64,000 bases of DNA from Alteribacter aurantiacus DSM 18675 (GTDB lineage Bacteria > Bacillota > Bacilli > Bacillales > Salisediminibacteriaceae): the NCBI RefSeq assembly GCF_000429705.1, contig NZ_KE386941.1, positions 62,001 to 126,000 of the forward strand. Direction: 5' to 3'. Numbering within the stretch: the first letter of the stretch is position 1; the number at the start of each line of letters is the position of its first letter. The position numbers and the translations under genes were made by a program. A model generated the notes under the pieces. It did not search any database, had not been told where the DNA came from, and saw nothing but the letters and a program-made list of their open reading frames with translations. This document shows, one piece after another, positions 41,903 through 50,364 of the stretch.

Positions 41903-43156
41903 ATGAAAAAAGCAAACTGGCTGAAAGTACTGGGAATGGGTTCATTAGTCACTGTGGCAGGCGTGTTAACAGCATGTGGGGACGGTGGAAATGATGCTGG
42001 AGGAGACGGTGAAGAGGAAGTGACGATTCGGTTGACTGGCTGGCAATCTTCACCGACGGAGCAACGTTATTTTGAAGAAACAATTGCGGCTTTTGAAGAA
42101 GAGTATCCACACATCAACGTCCAAGTGGATACAATTGCAGACCAATACATGGATGTGTTACGTACGCGACTAATCGGTGGAGAAGCGGCTGACGTGTTCT
42201 TCCTTGATGCCTTTGAAGCTCCGGGACTTATTCAGTCGGGTGTCCTTGAGCCGCTTGACGGCTACATTACAGACGAGTTTGACATTGACGATTTCCAAGA
42301 GCCATTAATTGATGCATTCCGTAGAGACGACCAGCTTTGGGGACTACCAAAGGATACGTCTACGCTCGCCCTTTTCTATAATGAAGACCACTTGGAAGAA
42401 GCAGGCTATGACGGACCACCTGAAACGTGGGAAGAGCTTGAAGAGATGGCTGAAACCCTAACAGAAGGGAACCGCTATGGTTTCGGAGTTGTAACAGACC
42501 TTGCAAGACTGAAGTTCATTGCCGAGTCGGGCGGGGGACAGATCGTGGAAGATAACCGTGCGAGCTTCTCTGATCCAAGCGTTTTAGAGGCACTTCAACC
42601 CCTTATTGATATGAGAAACGAAAAAGAAATTGCAGCATCACCAGCAGACGTTGGGGCTGAGTGGGGCGGAGACATGTTCGGTACAGAACGTGCGTCCATG
42701 ATCATTGAAGGAAACTGGATGCTTGAGTTTATGGAAGACACATTCCCGGATGTGAACTTTGGAGTTGCTGAAATTCCGACGATTAACGGTGAACAAGGCT
42801 CGATGGCATATACGGTCTCTTACTCTATGAACAGTGCATCCGATCATAAAGATGAGGCGTGGCAGCTGATTGAGTTCTTGACAGGTAAAGAAGGTATGGA
42901 GATTTGGACAAGCTCTGGCCTTGCCCTACCATCTCGTGAAAGTGTTGCAGAAGAACTTGATTATGCAGACGACGAGCTTTACGCACCGTTTATTGAAGCT
43001 GCTTCATATGCAACGGTATGGGCGGACGATACGAACTTGCCGATCATCAATTCAAACTTTGAAAACCAATTCTCAAGTGCATTCTTAGGTAACCGCAGTC
43101 TTCAAGAGGCGTTGGAAGAAGCGGAGCGTGTAGCGAATAACGAAATTCAAGACTAG
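41903..43156 (+). CDS. Sugar ABC transporter substrate-binding lipoprotein
   Basis: 417 residues. Lipobox VLTAC with Cys25, acidic Gly/Asp linker, then a family 1 solute-binding domain (VTIRLTGWQSSPTEQRYFEETIAAFEEEYPHINVQ..., FFLDAFEAPGLIQSGVLEPLD), as in MalE-type oligosaccharide binders. It feeds the two permeases downstream. A strong hairpin after its stop likely stabilises its mRNA or reduces readthrough, giving excess binding protein. Confidence 0.9.
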   Translation: MKKANWLKVLGMGSLVTVAGVLTACGDGGNDAGGDGEEEVTIRLTGWQSSPTEQRYFEETIAAFEEEYPHINVQVDTIADQYMDVLRTRLIGGEAADVFFLDAFEAPGLIQSGVLEPLDGYITDEFDIDDFQEPLIDAFRRDDQLWGLPKDTSTLALFYNEDHLEEAGYDGPPETWEELEEMAETLTEGNRYGFGVVTDLARLKFIAESGGGQIVEDNRASFSDPSVLEALQPLIDMRNEKEIAASPADVGAEWGGDMFGTERASMIIEGNWMLEFMEDTFPDVNFGVAEIPTINGEQGSMAYTVSYSMNSASDHKDEAWQLIEFLTGKEGMEIWTSSGLALPSRESVAEELDYADDELYAPFIEAASYATVWADDTNLPIINSNFENQFSSAFLGNRSLQEALEEAERVANNEIQD

Positions 43157-43168
43157 TAGCGCGGAGGC

Positions 43169-43202
43169 GGTTGCCTGGGGATGATAGGATCCCCCGGCAA
43201 CC
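43169..43202 (+). terminator. Intercistronic hairpin after the sugar-binding protein
   Basis: GGTTGCCTGGGGAT-loop-ATCCCCCGGCAACC, about 13 pairs, without a clean T run. More likely a partial terminator or mRNA-stabilising stem. Confidence 0.6.
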
Positions 43203-43280
43203 ACTCCCTTTTACGAAACTAAAGCATGTTAGGCCTTCCGTTTATTTTCACAATGCCAATTGAAGGAGGTTACGAGAACC

Positions 43281-44183
43281 ATGGCTAAACGCAAATATAC
43301 AAAAAGCCAACTCAGAGAGGCTGGTCAAGGTTACGTATTTTTATCTCCGACCATTTTCACGCTTCTTGTGTTTTTGATTGGACCGATCGTTTTTGCTTTA
43401 TTTTTGGCATTTACAAGAGTCCAACTACTCGGTGATACGAGCTTCACATTCGTAGGTTTTGATAACTTTACAAGAATGGTCGATGATACGAGAGCACTCA
43501 TCGCCCTTCGGAACACAGCCTTTTACGTGATCGTGGTTGTTCCGATCCAAACGATTTTGGCCTTGGTATTGGCGGCAACGTTGAACGCTGGGCTTAAAGG
43601 GGAAAAAGCGTTTCGGATCATTTACTTTTTACCAACATTAACGTCTTCGGCTGTACTCGTCATGATCTTCATGTGGATGTATCGTCCGGACGGTTTCATT
43701 AACTCCATCCTCGGTGGAGTAGGATTACCTACTTATAACTGGCTCAATGATCCAAACATTGCCCTCATCTCGATCATGATTATGAACATTTGGGCAACGG
43801 CGCCTTTCTTTATGGTCATTTATTTGGCTGCCCTTCAAGACATTCCTGATTCTTTATATGAAGCGGCTGATCTTGATGGAGCCAATGCAATTCAGAAGTT
43901 TTGGCATGTGACGGTGCCCCTGCTTCGTCCCGTTACAGGATTTGCGGTTATTATGGGGATTATCGGAACGTTTCAGCTCTTTGACCAATCGTACATGTTC
44001 TCGGGAGGTTCCGGTGGTCCGGATAACTCCACATTAACGGTCGTTCTGTTGATTTATCAGTACGCTTTCGCGGCTTACGATCAGATGGGGTATGCCGCAT
44101 CTCTTGCTATCGCCCTCGCGATAGTCATCTTAGCAGCGACGCTCATTCAGCGTAAGCTTTCAAAGGACGAAGAAGTGTACTAG
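43281..44183 (+). CDS. Sugar ABC transporter permease, MalF type
   Basis: 300 residues, six membrane helices with the permease docking loop (YEAADLDGANAIQKFWHVTVPLLRPVTG, about residues 193-220). The frame reaches a TTG at 43260 that lies within the Shine-Dalgarno region; GGAGG followed by ATG at 43281 is preferred. Forms the membrane channel with the next gene product. Confidence 0.9.
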   Translation: MAKRKYTKSQLREAGQGYVFLSPTIFTLLVFLIGPIVFALFLAFTRVQLLGDTSFTFVGFDNFTRMVDDTRALIALRNTAFYVIVVVPIQTILALVLAATLNAGLKGEKAFRIIYFLPTLTSSAVLVMIFMWMYRPDGFINSILGGVGLPTYNWLNDPNIALISIMIMNIWATAPFFMVIYLAALQDIPDSLYEAADLDGANAIQKFWHVTVPLLRPVTGFAVIMGIIGTFQLFDQSYMFSGGSGGPDNSTLTVVLLIYQYAFAAYDQMGYAASLAIALAIVILAATLIQRKLSKDEEVY

Positions 44184-44207
44184 ATAAATGGAGAGGAGGA
44201 TCCGACC

Positions 44208-45035
44208 ATGAAAAAACAAACGAACATCGCAAAACTCTTGCTCTACGCAATTTTGACCAGTTACGCGATCGTCACGCTCATACCGTTCGTCTGGGCATTG
44301 AGTGCATCATTTAAACCACTAAATGAAATTCTTGCAGGGGGACTGAATTTTATCCCCCAAGAATTCACGTTCAATAACTATATTACGATTTTTACGGAGC
44401 AGGCTTTATTTCCACGCTGGCTGTTTAACAGTGTGTTCGTTGCGGTGGTAGGTACAGCGTTGAATCTCGTGTTCAACTCCATGGCAGGATACGCTCTTGC
44501 AAGGCTTAGCTTTCCGGGAAAGAAGACGCTCTTCATTACAATCCTCGCCGTATTAATGATTCCGGCGCAGGTAACGATGATTCCGAACTTCTTGATTTTA
44601 AAAGAACTCGGTTGGCTCAACAGTTACCAAGGATTGATCATCCCTGGTATGATCAACGCCACGTTTATCTTCATGATGAGGCAGTTCTTTATCAACTTTC
44701 CTCGTGATGTGGAAGAAGCGGCTGCGATTGATGGTTTGGGACGTTTCGGCACGTTCTTTAGAATCGTTATGCCAATGGCGAAGCCGGCACTGGCCGCCCA
44801 AGCGATCTTCGTGTTCATGTCCTTTTGGAACAACTTCATGGCGCCACTTATCATCATGACGGATGCGTCCATGTACACGTTACCGGTCGGCTTGAACGCC
44901 TTCCAGTCGGACTACGCTACGTACTGGAACTACATCATGGCAGCCTCTATGGTATTTACATTGCCAGTGCTCGTGATTTATATCTTCTTTAACCGCTTCT
45001 TCTTGAAAGGGATGTCGTTTAGAGGGGATAAATAG
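44208..45035 (+). CDS. Sugar ABC transporter permease, MalG type
   Basis: 275 residues, six helices, docking loop EEAAAIDGLGRFGTFFRIVMPMAKPAL (about 169-195). GAGGAGG precedes the ATG. It completes the importer except for an ATPase, which is absent from the operon and window; carbohydrate importers of this class in Bacillus commonly share one ATPase (MsmX) encoded elsewhere. A terminator follows. Confidence 0.9.
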   Translation: MKKQTNIAKLLLYAILTSYAIVTLIPFVWALSASFKPLNEILAGGLNFIPQEFTFNNYITIFTEQALFPRWLFNSVFVAVVGTALNLVFNSMAGYALARLSFPGKKTLFITILAVLMIPAQVTMIPNFLILKELGWLNSYQGLIIPGMINATFIFMMRQFFINFPRDVEEAAAIDGLGRFGTFFRIVMPMAKPALAAQAIFVFMSFWNNFMAPLIIMTDASMYTLPVGLNAFQSDYATYWNYIMAASMVFTLPVLVIYIFFNRFFLKGMSFRGDK

Positions 45036-45054
45036 AATTGTATGTTTTTGGTGA

Positions 45055-45084
45055 GGCCGCTCTATTTGTATAGGGCGGTCTTTT
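45055..45084 (+). terminator. Terminator of the LacI-controlled sugar operon
   Basis: GGCCGCTCTAT-TTGT-ATAGGGCGGTC stem followed by TTTTG. Confidence 0.7.
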
Positions 45085-45135
45085 GTTGGAGTCGGAGTAG
45101 CTGTAGGTCGGTGGAGGGGGGGGGTCGTTTTTTGT

Positions 45136-45255
45136 CGATTGGTCGATATATTAGGATTAGTGGTCGATAAACTTGAAGTAGAGGACGATATAATATGATT
45201 AGTTGACGATAAATTTAGAATAAAGGTTGATAAACCATAAATAGAGGACGATAAA
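45136..45255 (+). repeat. 21-bp periodic array (core CGATAAA)
   Basis: CGAT (one TGAT) begins at 45144, 45165, 45186, 45207, 45228 and 45249: five consecutive spacings of exactly 21. The unit is about GGACGATAAAN13. Stops occur in all frames. It directly follows the operon terminator. Confidence 0.85.
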
Positions 45256-45336
45256 CTAGGACGATCCGCTGTTATGCACCAAAGTATTTGAGCCATCTTC
45301 GAATCAACCAAGGTGGCTCCCATAGAAACCGCCATC

Positions 45337-45470
45337 TCGTTAAAATAGGAAGGGGAAGCCGTTAATAGAAAGTTGGAAGCCGCGAATCCAGAGAGCGAAC
45401 CGGTGAATCAAGAGAACCAACCTGTTAATCCTACGAGCCAAGCCGTGAAAAGCACAAAATCCAGTAATTC
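45337..45470 (+). repeat. 21-bp periodic array (core CCGTTAAT/CCGCGAAT)
   Basis: Cores at 45337 (TCGTTAAAAT), 45359, 45380, 45400, 45421 (CCTGTTAAT), 45443 and 45461; spacings 22, 21, 20, 21, 22, 18. Same core family as 38281-38505 and 61928-62215. It shares the convergent intergenic region with the CGATAAA array. Confidence 0.75.
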
Positions 45471-45504
45471 CCACAACTCCTCGGAACCATCCTTACCTCC
45501 AAAC

Positions 45505-45543
45505 AAAAAACGCCAAGCCGTTTTCACACCGGCTTGGCGTTTA
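45505..45543. terminator. Bidirectional terminator after the response regulator gene
   Basis: AAAACGCCAAGCC...GGCTTGGCGTTT; on the minus strand followed by TTTTTTGTTT. Confidence 0.8.
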
Positions 45544-45546
45544 CCT

Positions 45547-45939
45547 TTAAACTCTATTCTTCGATACTTCCCCTAATTCGGTCAAAGCACGCTGAACAAG
45601 CTGCCTTACTATGATGTCGCTAATTGGTTTTTGGATGGTGGCAAAGGCCCCGAGCATAATCGTTTTCTTTAAATGACTGTTCGTACCCGCCGACGAAGCC
45701 ATGATGATTTTGACATTAGAGTCAAATCGGACAATTTCTTTTAGGGCTTGGACACCGTCTTTTACAGGCATGATGATATCCATGATAATCACGTCTGGAC
45801 GATAGGTGCGGCACAGTTCAACGGCCTCTACACCGTTGGAAGCTTCATAGATTTCTGATGTACCAAGGGTTTTAAAGGTTTCTCGTAAATGTCTTCGAAC
45901 CATCTGTGAATCATCACAGATGAGGATAGAACATTCCAT
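45547..45939 (-). CDS. Single-domain response regulator (CheY-like)
   Basis: 130 residues, one receiver domain. Acidic pair DD (residues 9-10 of ILICDDSQ), phosphoacceptor Asp in VIIMDIIMP (about residue 54), Ser/Thr in IIMASSAG and Lys in TIQKPI (about 105) are all present, so it can be phosphorylated. No output domain. Two upstream in-frame starts exist, but GGAGG lies 7 bases before the ATG at 45939, which is chosen. A CheX-like phosphatase that could act on it is encoded at 51507. It might serve chemotaxis or a partner-switch path; no kinase is adjacent. Confidence 0.87.
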   Translation of the reverse strand: MECSILICDDSQMVRRHLRETFKTLGTSEIYEASNGVEAVELCRTYRPDVIIMDIIMPVKDGVQALKEIVRFDSNVKIIMASSAGTNSHLKKTIMLGAFATIQKPISDIIVRQLVQRALTELGEVSKNRV

Positions 45940-45967
45940 GCTCATGCCTCCTAAAAATGAAGTCTGT

Positions 45968-46008
45968 GACACTGAAAAGATAATGACCGAACGTTTTCAA
46001 TGCCTTCA
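45968..46008. repeat. Solo CACTGAAAA hairpin repeat
   Basis: CACTGAAAA...TTTTCAATG with GCCTTC at the right edge, a weaker copy of the end hairpin of the element at 4785-4967. It lies upstream of the response regulator gene. Confidence 0.4.
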
Positions 46009-46478
46009 TGAAGTCTTCCATGGGGTGTGCAAAGGGAACAAGATCCGATCTCTAACATTACACATAGTGTAACATAAAAATCTAAAAATATAGATATTTC
46101 CGTCAATTTAAGTGGTAATTTGACACAATTTTTTCCAAAAAAAAGCTTCTTAAATTCCTCTTTATTCCTATTATCGTAATGGTTTAAAAAATGTTAAAAA
46201 ATTATGTTTGATTTGTAAAAAAACTATTTATTACGTTTCATAAAGATGATATATTAAAGTCGATTCATGTAACTTATTTGCGATGAATAAGGTAACACAC
46301 TTAGTTGTCAGACATCGAACATTTTTTTTATACCCTATGAAAACGCTTTACAAGGGTTTGAGAATCATACTGTGTCATACTATTGGTATCGTTTTCAGAG
46401 GCGAGTCTGATGTTGAGGTTTCAGTAGTAAATAAGGTGCATACGTCAACTTTCAAGATTAATCGAGGGGGATTAACGA
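46009..46478. other. A+T-rich region upstream of nupN
   Basis: About 470 bases without a gene, very A+T-rich between 46080 and 46260. A cre-like site is at 46337. I looked for a purine riboswitch ahead of this nucleoside importer and saw none. Promoter candidates here are weak. Confidence 0.4.
46337..46352 (+). promoter_or_regulatory. cre-like site upstream of nupN
   Basis: ATGAAAACGCTTTACA: the left arm and core fit the cre consensus; the last two consensus bases of the right arm are swapped (AC for CA). Weaker than the three perfect cre sites in the window. Confidence 0.35.
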
Positions 46479-47573
46479 ATGAAAAAGAAGTTTTCATTTC
46501 TATTAACAACAGTACTTGCAGCAGGTACAATTCTAGCCGCATGTGGTAGCGGGGACGATGAGGCGAACGAAGGCCAAGGTGCTGATGGCGGTGCTGAAGG
46601 TGGCGGATTCTCAGCCAAAATGGTAACGGATGAAGGTGGCGTTGACGATAAGTCATTTAACCAATCTGCATGGGAAGGGCTTCAAGCATTTGAAGGAGAT
46701 TTCGATGACATCGAGATTGAATACCTACAGTCTAACAGTGCGAGTGATTATGCACCAAACTTGAATCGTTTGGCTCGTGATGGATCTGACATTACATTTG
46801 CAATCGGGTTCTTAATGGAAGATGACATAAGAGAGATTGCCAACCAACACCAAGACAACAACTTTGCCATTGTGGATACAGTTGTTACAGACGGTGATGA
46901 CAACTTGATTGATAACATTGCTAATATCACGTTTGCAGAGCACCAAGGTTCATTCTTGGTCGGGGTTGTTGCAGGACTTCAAACGGAGACAGATCAAGTT
47001 GGATTTATCGGTGGGGTTGAAAGTGCTCTAATCTCCAAGTTTGAAACTGGATTTAAAGCTGGTGTTCTTGCAGTAAATCCTGATGCTCAGATTTCTGTTC
47101 AATATGCACAGAGCTTTAACGATGCCTCTTTAGGACAAGGAATTGCTGACTCCATGTATGGTAGCGGCATTGACATTATCTATCACGCTGCAGGCGGCGT
47201 TGGTAACGGGGTATTCACAGAGGCTACAGACCGTGCACGTAACGGTGAGAACGTATGGGTAATCGGGGTTGACCGTGACCAGCACGAAGAAGGGGAATAT
47301 GACGGCGGTAACGTAACGCTTACTTCTATGGTTAAGCGCGTAGACGAAGCGGTTTACCAAGTATCTGAACAGACAATGAACGGAGACTACCCTGGTGGGC
47401 AAATTCTTGAGTTCGGTCTTGAAGACAACGGTGTAGGAATTGCTGAAACACAAGACAACGTATCAGATGAAGCTCTTCAAGCGGTTGAAGAGTACAAGCA
47501 AATGATTTTAGACGGTGAAATCGACGTTCCTCAAAACGATGAGGAGTTCGAAGAGTACCAAAGCAACCTTTAA
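46479..47573 (+). CDS. nupN: BmpA/PnrA-type nucleoside-binding lipoprotein
   Basis: 364 residues. Lipobox ILAAC with Cys22 and an acidic Gly-rich linker. The mature protein has the BMP-family signature DEGGVDDKSFNQSAWEGL, then AIGFLMEDDI and FAEHQGSFLVGVVAG. PnrA-type proteins bind purine nucleosides such as guanosine, adenosine and inosine. It is the first gene of an importer operon matching B. subtilis nupNOPQ (yufNOPQ). GAGGGGG lies 7 bases before the ATG. A large stem-loop separates it from the ATPase gene. Confidence 0.9.
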   Translation: MKKKFSFLLTTVLAAGTILAACGSGDDEANEGQGADGGAEGGGFSAKMVTDEGGVDDKSFNQSAWEGLQAFEGDFDDIEIEYLQSNSASDYAPNLNRLARDGSDITFAIGFLMEDDIREIANQHQDNNFAIVDTVVTDGDDNLIDNIANITFAEHQGSFLVGVVAGLQTETDQVGFIGGVESALISKFETGFKAGVLAVNPDAQISVQYAQSFNDASLGQGIADSMYGSGIDIIYHAAGGVGNGVFTEATDRARNGENVWVIGVDRDQHEEGEYDGGNVTLTSMVKRVDEAVYQVSEQTMNGDYPGGQILEFGLEDNGVGIAETQDNVSDEALQAVEEYKQMILDGEIDVPQNDEEFEEYQSNL

Positions 47574-47645
47574 TTTAGTAGAGCTTCTCGAAATACCAGT
47601 GTTGTAGCGAGAACGAAGCGTCTATGTATATGAAGGAAAACAGGA

Positions 47646-47731
47646 GGTGCCCCATAGACAAGAGACTAGGCTCCCGTACTTCTCGGAAAGTGAAGGTGGG
47701 AGACCGGCTTGCAAATATGGGGCGCCTTTTT
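47646..47731 (+). promoter_or_regulatory. Large three-tier stem-loop between nupN and nupO
   Basis: Outer stem GGTGCCCCATA / TATGGGGCGCC, middle CTCCC/GGGAG, inner CTTC/GAAG, ending in TTTTT. It acts as an intercistronic terminator or attenuator. The tiered form with conserved-looking internal loops is more elaborate than a plain terminator. Confidence 0.6.
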
Positions 47732-47773
47732 CTAACAATACGCCGATTTTTACGGTGGGGAGTGGGTTAGCGA

Positions 47774-49297
47774 ATGGAATATGTAATTGAGATGAATAAC
47801 ATTCGTAAAGAGTTTCCCGGTATCGTTGCGAATGACAATATAACATTGCAGGTCAAACAAGGCGAAATTCATGCCCTTTTAGGAGAGAACGGGGCTGGGA
47901 AGTCTACGTTGATGAACGTCTTGTTCGGCTTGTACCAGCCTGAGAAAGGTGAAATTAAAGTTCGGGGAGAGAAAGTGGCAATTACCGATCCGAACGTTGC
48001 AAATGGCCTCGGGATTGGAATGGTTCACCAGCACTTTATGCTTGTGCAAAAATTCACGGTCACAGAAAATATCATTCTCGGAAGTGAACCAACCAAAGGA
48101 ATGAACATTGATATCCGTAAAGCGGAGAAAGATGTGGCTGCTATTTCCGAGCAGTATGGACTTCGTGTCGATCCAAGAGCGAAGATCGAGGACATTTCAG
48201 TTGGCATGCAGCAACGTGTTGAAATCTTGAAAACTCTTTATCGCGGAGCTGACATTTTGATTTTTGATGAGCCTACGGCAGCTCTTACACCTCAGGAAAT
48301 CAAAGAACTGATTCAGATTATGAAAAATCTGATTAAAGAAGGAAAGTCTATCATCCTTATTACGCACAAATTAAAGGAGATCATGAGTGTATGTGATCGT
48401 TGTACGGTTATTCGTCGTGGACGAGGGATCGGAACAGTAGATGTATCAGACACGGATGAAAACAAACTTGCAGCGATGATGGTCGGTCGTGAAGTAAGTT
48501 TTTCAGTTGAAAAAGGGCCGGCAAAGCCCAAGGATTCAGTTCTCTCCATTCGCAATTTGACAGTCGAAGATGCAAGAGGAGTCAAGGCAGTAAATACATT
48601 GAATCTTGAAGCTCGGGCTGGGGAAATCCTTGGTGTTGCTGGGGTTGACGGGAATGGACAGACAGAATTAATTGAAGCCATTGCAGGACTTCGTAAAGTA
48701 ACGGACGGAACAATTTCCGTGAGTGGCCAAAACATCACAGGTCTCAAACCAAGAAAAGTAACCGAGTCTGGTGTGGGACATATCCCGCAAGACCGCCACA
48801 AACATGGATTGGTTCTTGACTTTACAATTGGGGAAAACATCCTTCTTCAAACGTATTATCAAAAACCATATTCAAATAATACAGTTTTAAATTATACGAA
48901 AATGTATGAAAAAGCACGTAGTCTTATTGAAGAGTACGATGTACGTACGCCAAATGAACGGACTCCGGCAAGAGCATTATCCGGCGGTAACCAGCAAAAG
49001 GCGATCATTGCTAGAGAAGTGGATCGCTCTCCTGACCTTCTCATTGCTGCACAGCCTACTCGTGGACTCGATGTTGGAGCGATTGAATTTATCCATAGCA
49101 AATTGATTGAAGAACGTGATAAAGGGAAAGCAGTACTCCTTGTGTCTCTTGAGTTGGACGAGGTACTAAATGTGAGTGATCGAATTGCCGTTATTTATGA
49201 AGGGCAAATCGTAGAGATTGTGGATGCGGCAAAAACAAATGAACGAGAACTTGGCTTATTGATGGCCGGAGGAAAGCGAAAGGAAGGTGAAGCCTAA
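47774..49297 (+). CDS. nupO: Nucleoside ABC transporter ATPase (double ABC cassette)
   Basis: 507 residues with two ATPase cassettes. First: Walker A GENGAGKST, VGMQQRVEI signature, ILIFDEPTAALTP. Second: degenerate Walker A-like GVDGNGQTE and signature LSGGNQQK. This double layout is typical of ribose/nucleoside importer ATPases (RbsA, YufO). The stop overlaps the start of the permease gene (TAATG). Confidence 0.9.
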   Translation: MEYVIEMNNIRKEFPGIVANDNITLQVKQGEIHALLGENGAGKSTLMNVLFGLYQPEKGEIKVRGEKVAITDPNVANGLGIGMVHQHFMLVQKFTVTENIILGSEPTKGMNIDIRKAEKDVAAISEQYGLRVDPRAKIEDISVGMQQRVEILKTLYRGADILIFDEPTAALTPQEIKELIQIMKNLIKEGKSIILITHKLKEIMSVCDRCTVIRRGRGIGTVDVSDTDENKLAAMMVGREVSFSVEKGPAKPKDSVLSIRNLTVEDARGVKAVNTLNLEARAGEILGVAGVDGNGQTELIEAIAGLRKVTDGTISVSGQNITGLKPRKVTESGVGHIPQDRHKHGLVLDFTIGENILLQTYYQKPYSNNTVLNYTKMYEKARSLIEEYDVRTPNERTPARALSGGNQQKAIIAREVDRSPDLLIAAQPTRGLDVGAIEFIHSKLIEERDKGKAVLLVSLELDEVLNVSDRIAVIYEGQIVEIVDAAKTNERELGLLMAGGKRKEGEA

Positions 49298-50364
49298 TGA
49301 TAAAAAGGTTGTTAGTAGGAGCTAGAGGGAAATCATTCGGTCTCATCGTTCCTTTAATCGCCATTGCCTTCGGGTTTATTGCTGGTGGAATAATCATGCT
49401 CCTTAGCGGCAATAATCCGATTCTAGGTTACACGGCATTAATTCAAGGTGTATTCGGTGACATGTACTACTTCGGGGAAACACTCCGTATGATGACGCCA
49501 TTAATCTTGTCGGGATTGGCGGTCGCTTTCGCCTTTCGTACTGGTCTACTTAATATAGGTGTAGAAGGTCAGCTTATTGTCGGATGGCTTGCTGCGGTGG
49601 TCGTTGGGATCTATGTTGACGGACCATTTGCCTTGGTATTGGCTATTTTAGCTGGTGCAGTGGCCGGTGGACTTTGGGGATTTATCCCGGGGCTTTTAAA
49701 GGCGAAGTACGAAGTCCATGAGGTTATCGTAACCATTATGATGAACTACATTGCCCTTCATGTAAGCAATCATTTTATACGTAATTACTTATTGGCGAGT
49801 GGACAACGAACTGATTTTGTAAACGATTCTGCGTCTCTTTCTTCACCATTTCTAGAAGCGTTAACTGACTACTCGAGACTTCACTGGGGTTTTTTCATAG
49901 CCATCTTCGCTTGTGTTGTTATGTGGTTCATCCTTTGGAAAACAAACAAAGGGTATGAGCTTCGTGCTGTAGGATACAACAAAAACGCTTCTTCTTATGC
50001 GGGAATGAACGTTAAAACCAATATCATTCTTTCCATGGTCATCTCTGGAGCTTTTGCTGGTGTAGGTGGTGCGATGGAAGGGCTTGGAACATACGGATAT
50101 GCACAGATTCTCTCAGGATTTACGAACCTTGGGTTTGATGGAATTGCTGTAGCATTGCTCGGTGCAAGTACATCTGTGGGAATCTTTTTGGCTGCATTCT
50201 TGTTTGGTGGCTTAAAGATCGGAGCTTCCAATATGCAATCTGCTGCAGGCGTCGCTCCTGAACTCGTAGAGATTGTCATTGCGTTAATTATCTTCTTTGT
50301 AGCATCTAGTTATCTTATTCGCTGGATTCTTGGTCGTCTTCAGCAAAATAAGGAGGAGAAATAG
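49297..50364 (+). CDS. nupP: Nucleoside ABC transporter permease 1
   Basis: 355 residues, eight to ten helices, of the branched-chain/ribose permease family (FRTGLLNIGVEGQLIVGW near residue 80). GGAAGG precedes the ATG, which overlaps the stop of the ATPase gene. Its stop abuts the start of the next permease. Confidence 0.9.
   Translation: MIKRLLVGARGKSFGLIVPLIAIAFGFIAGGIIMLLSGNNPILGYTALIQGVFGDMYYFGETLRMMTPLILSGLAVAFAFRTGLLNIGVEGQLIVGWLAAVVVGIYVDGPFALVLAILAGAVAGGLWGFIPGLLKAKYEVHEVIVTIMMNYIALHVSNHFIRNYLLASGQRTDFVNDSASLSSPFLEALTDYSRLHWGFFIAIFACVVMWFILWKTNKGYELRAVGYNKNASSYAGMNVKTNIILSMVISGAFAGVGGAMEGLGTYGYAQILSGFTNLGFDGIAVALLGASTSVGIFLAAFLFGGLKIGASNMQSAAGVAPELVEIVIALIIFFVASSYLIRWILGRLQQNKEEK

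Noticed and set aside
45373..45576. 67-codon ORF EAANPESEPVNQENQ...
   Set aside because: Same artefact from the CCGTTAAT array, running into a terminator and the minus-strand gene.
46009..46478. Purine riboswitch ahead of nupN
   Set aside because: Neither TATAAT-P2 nor CCGTAAA elements are present; only a weak cre-like site was seen.
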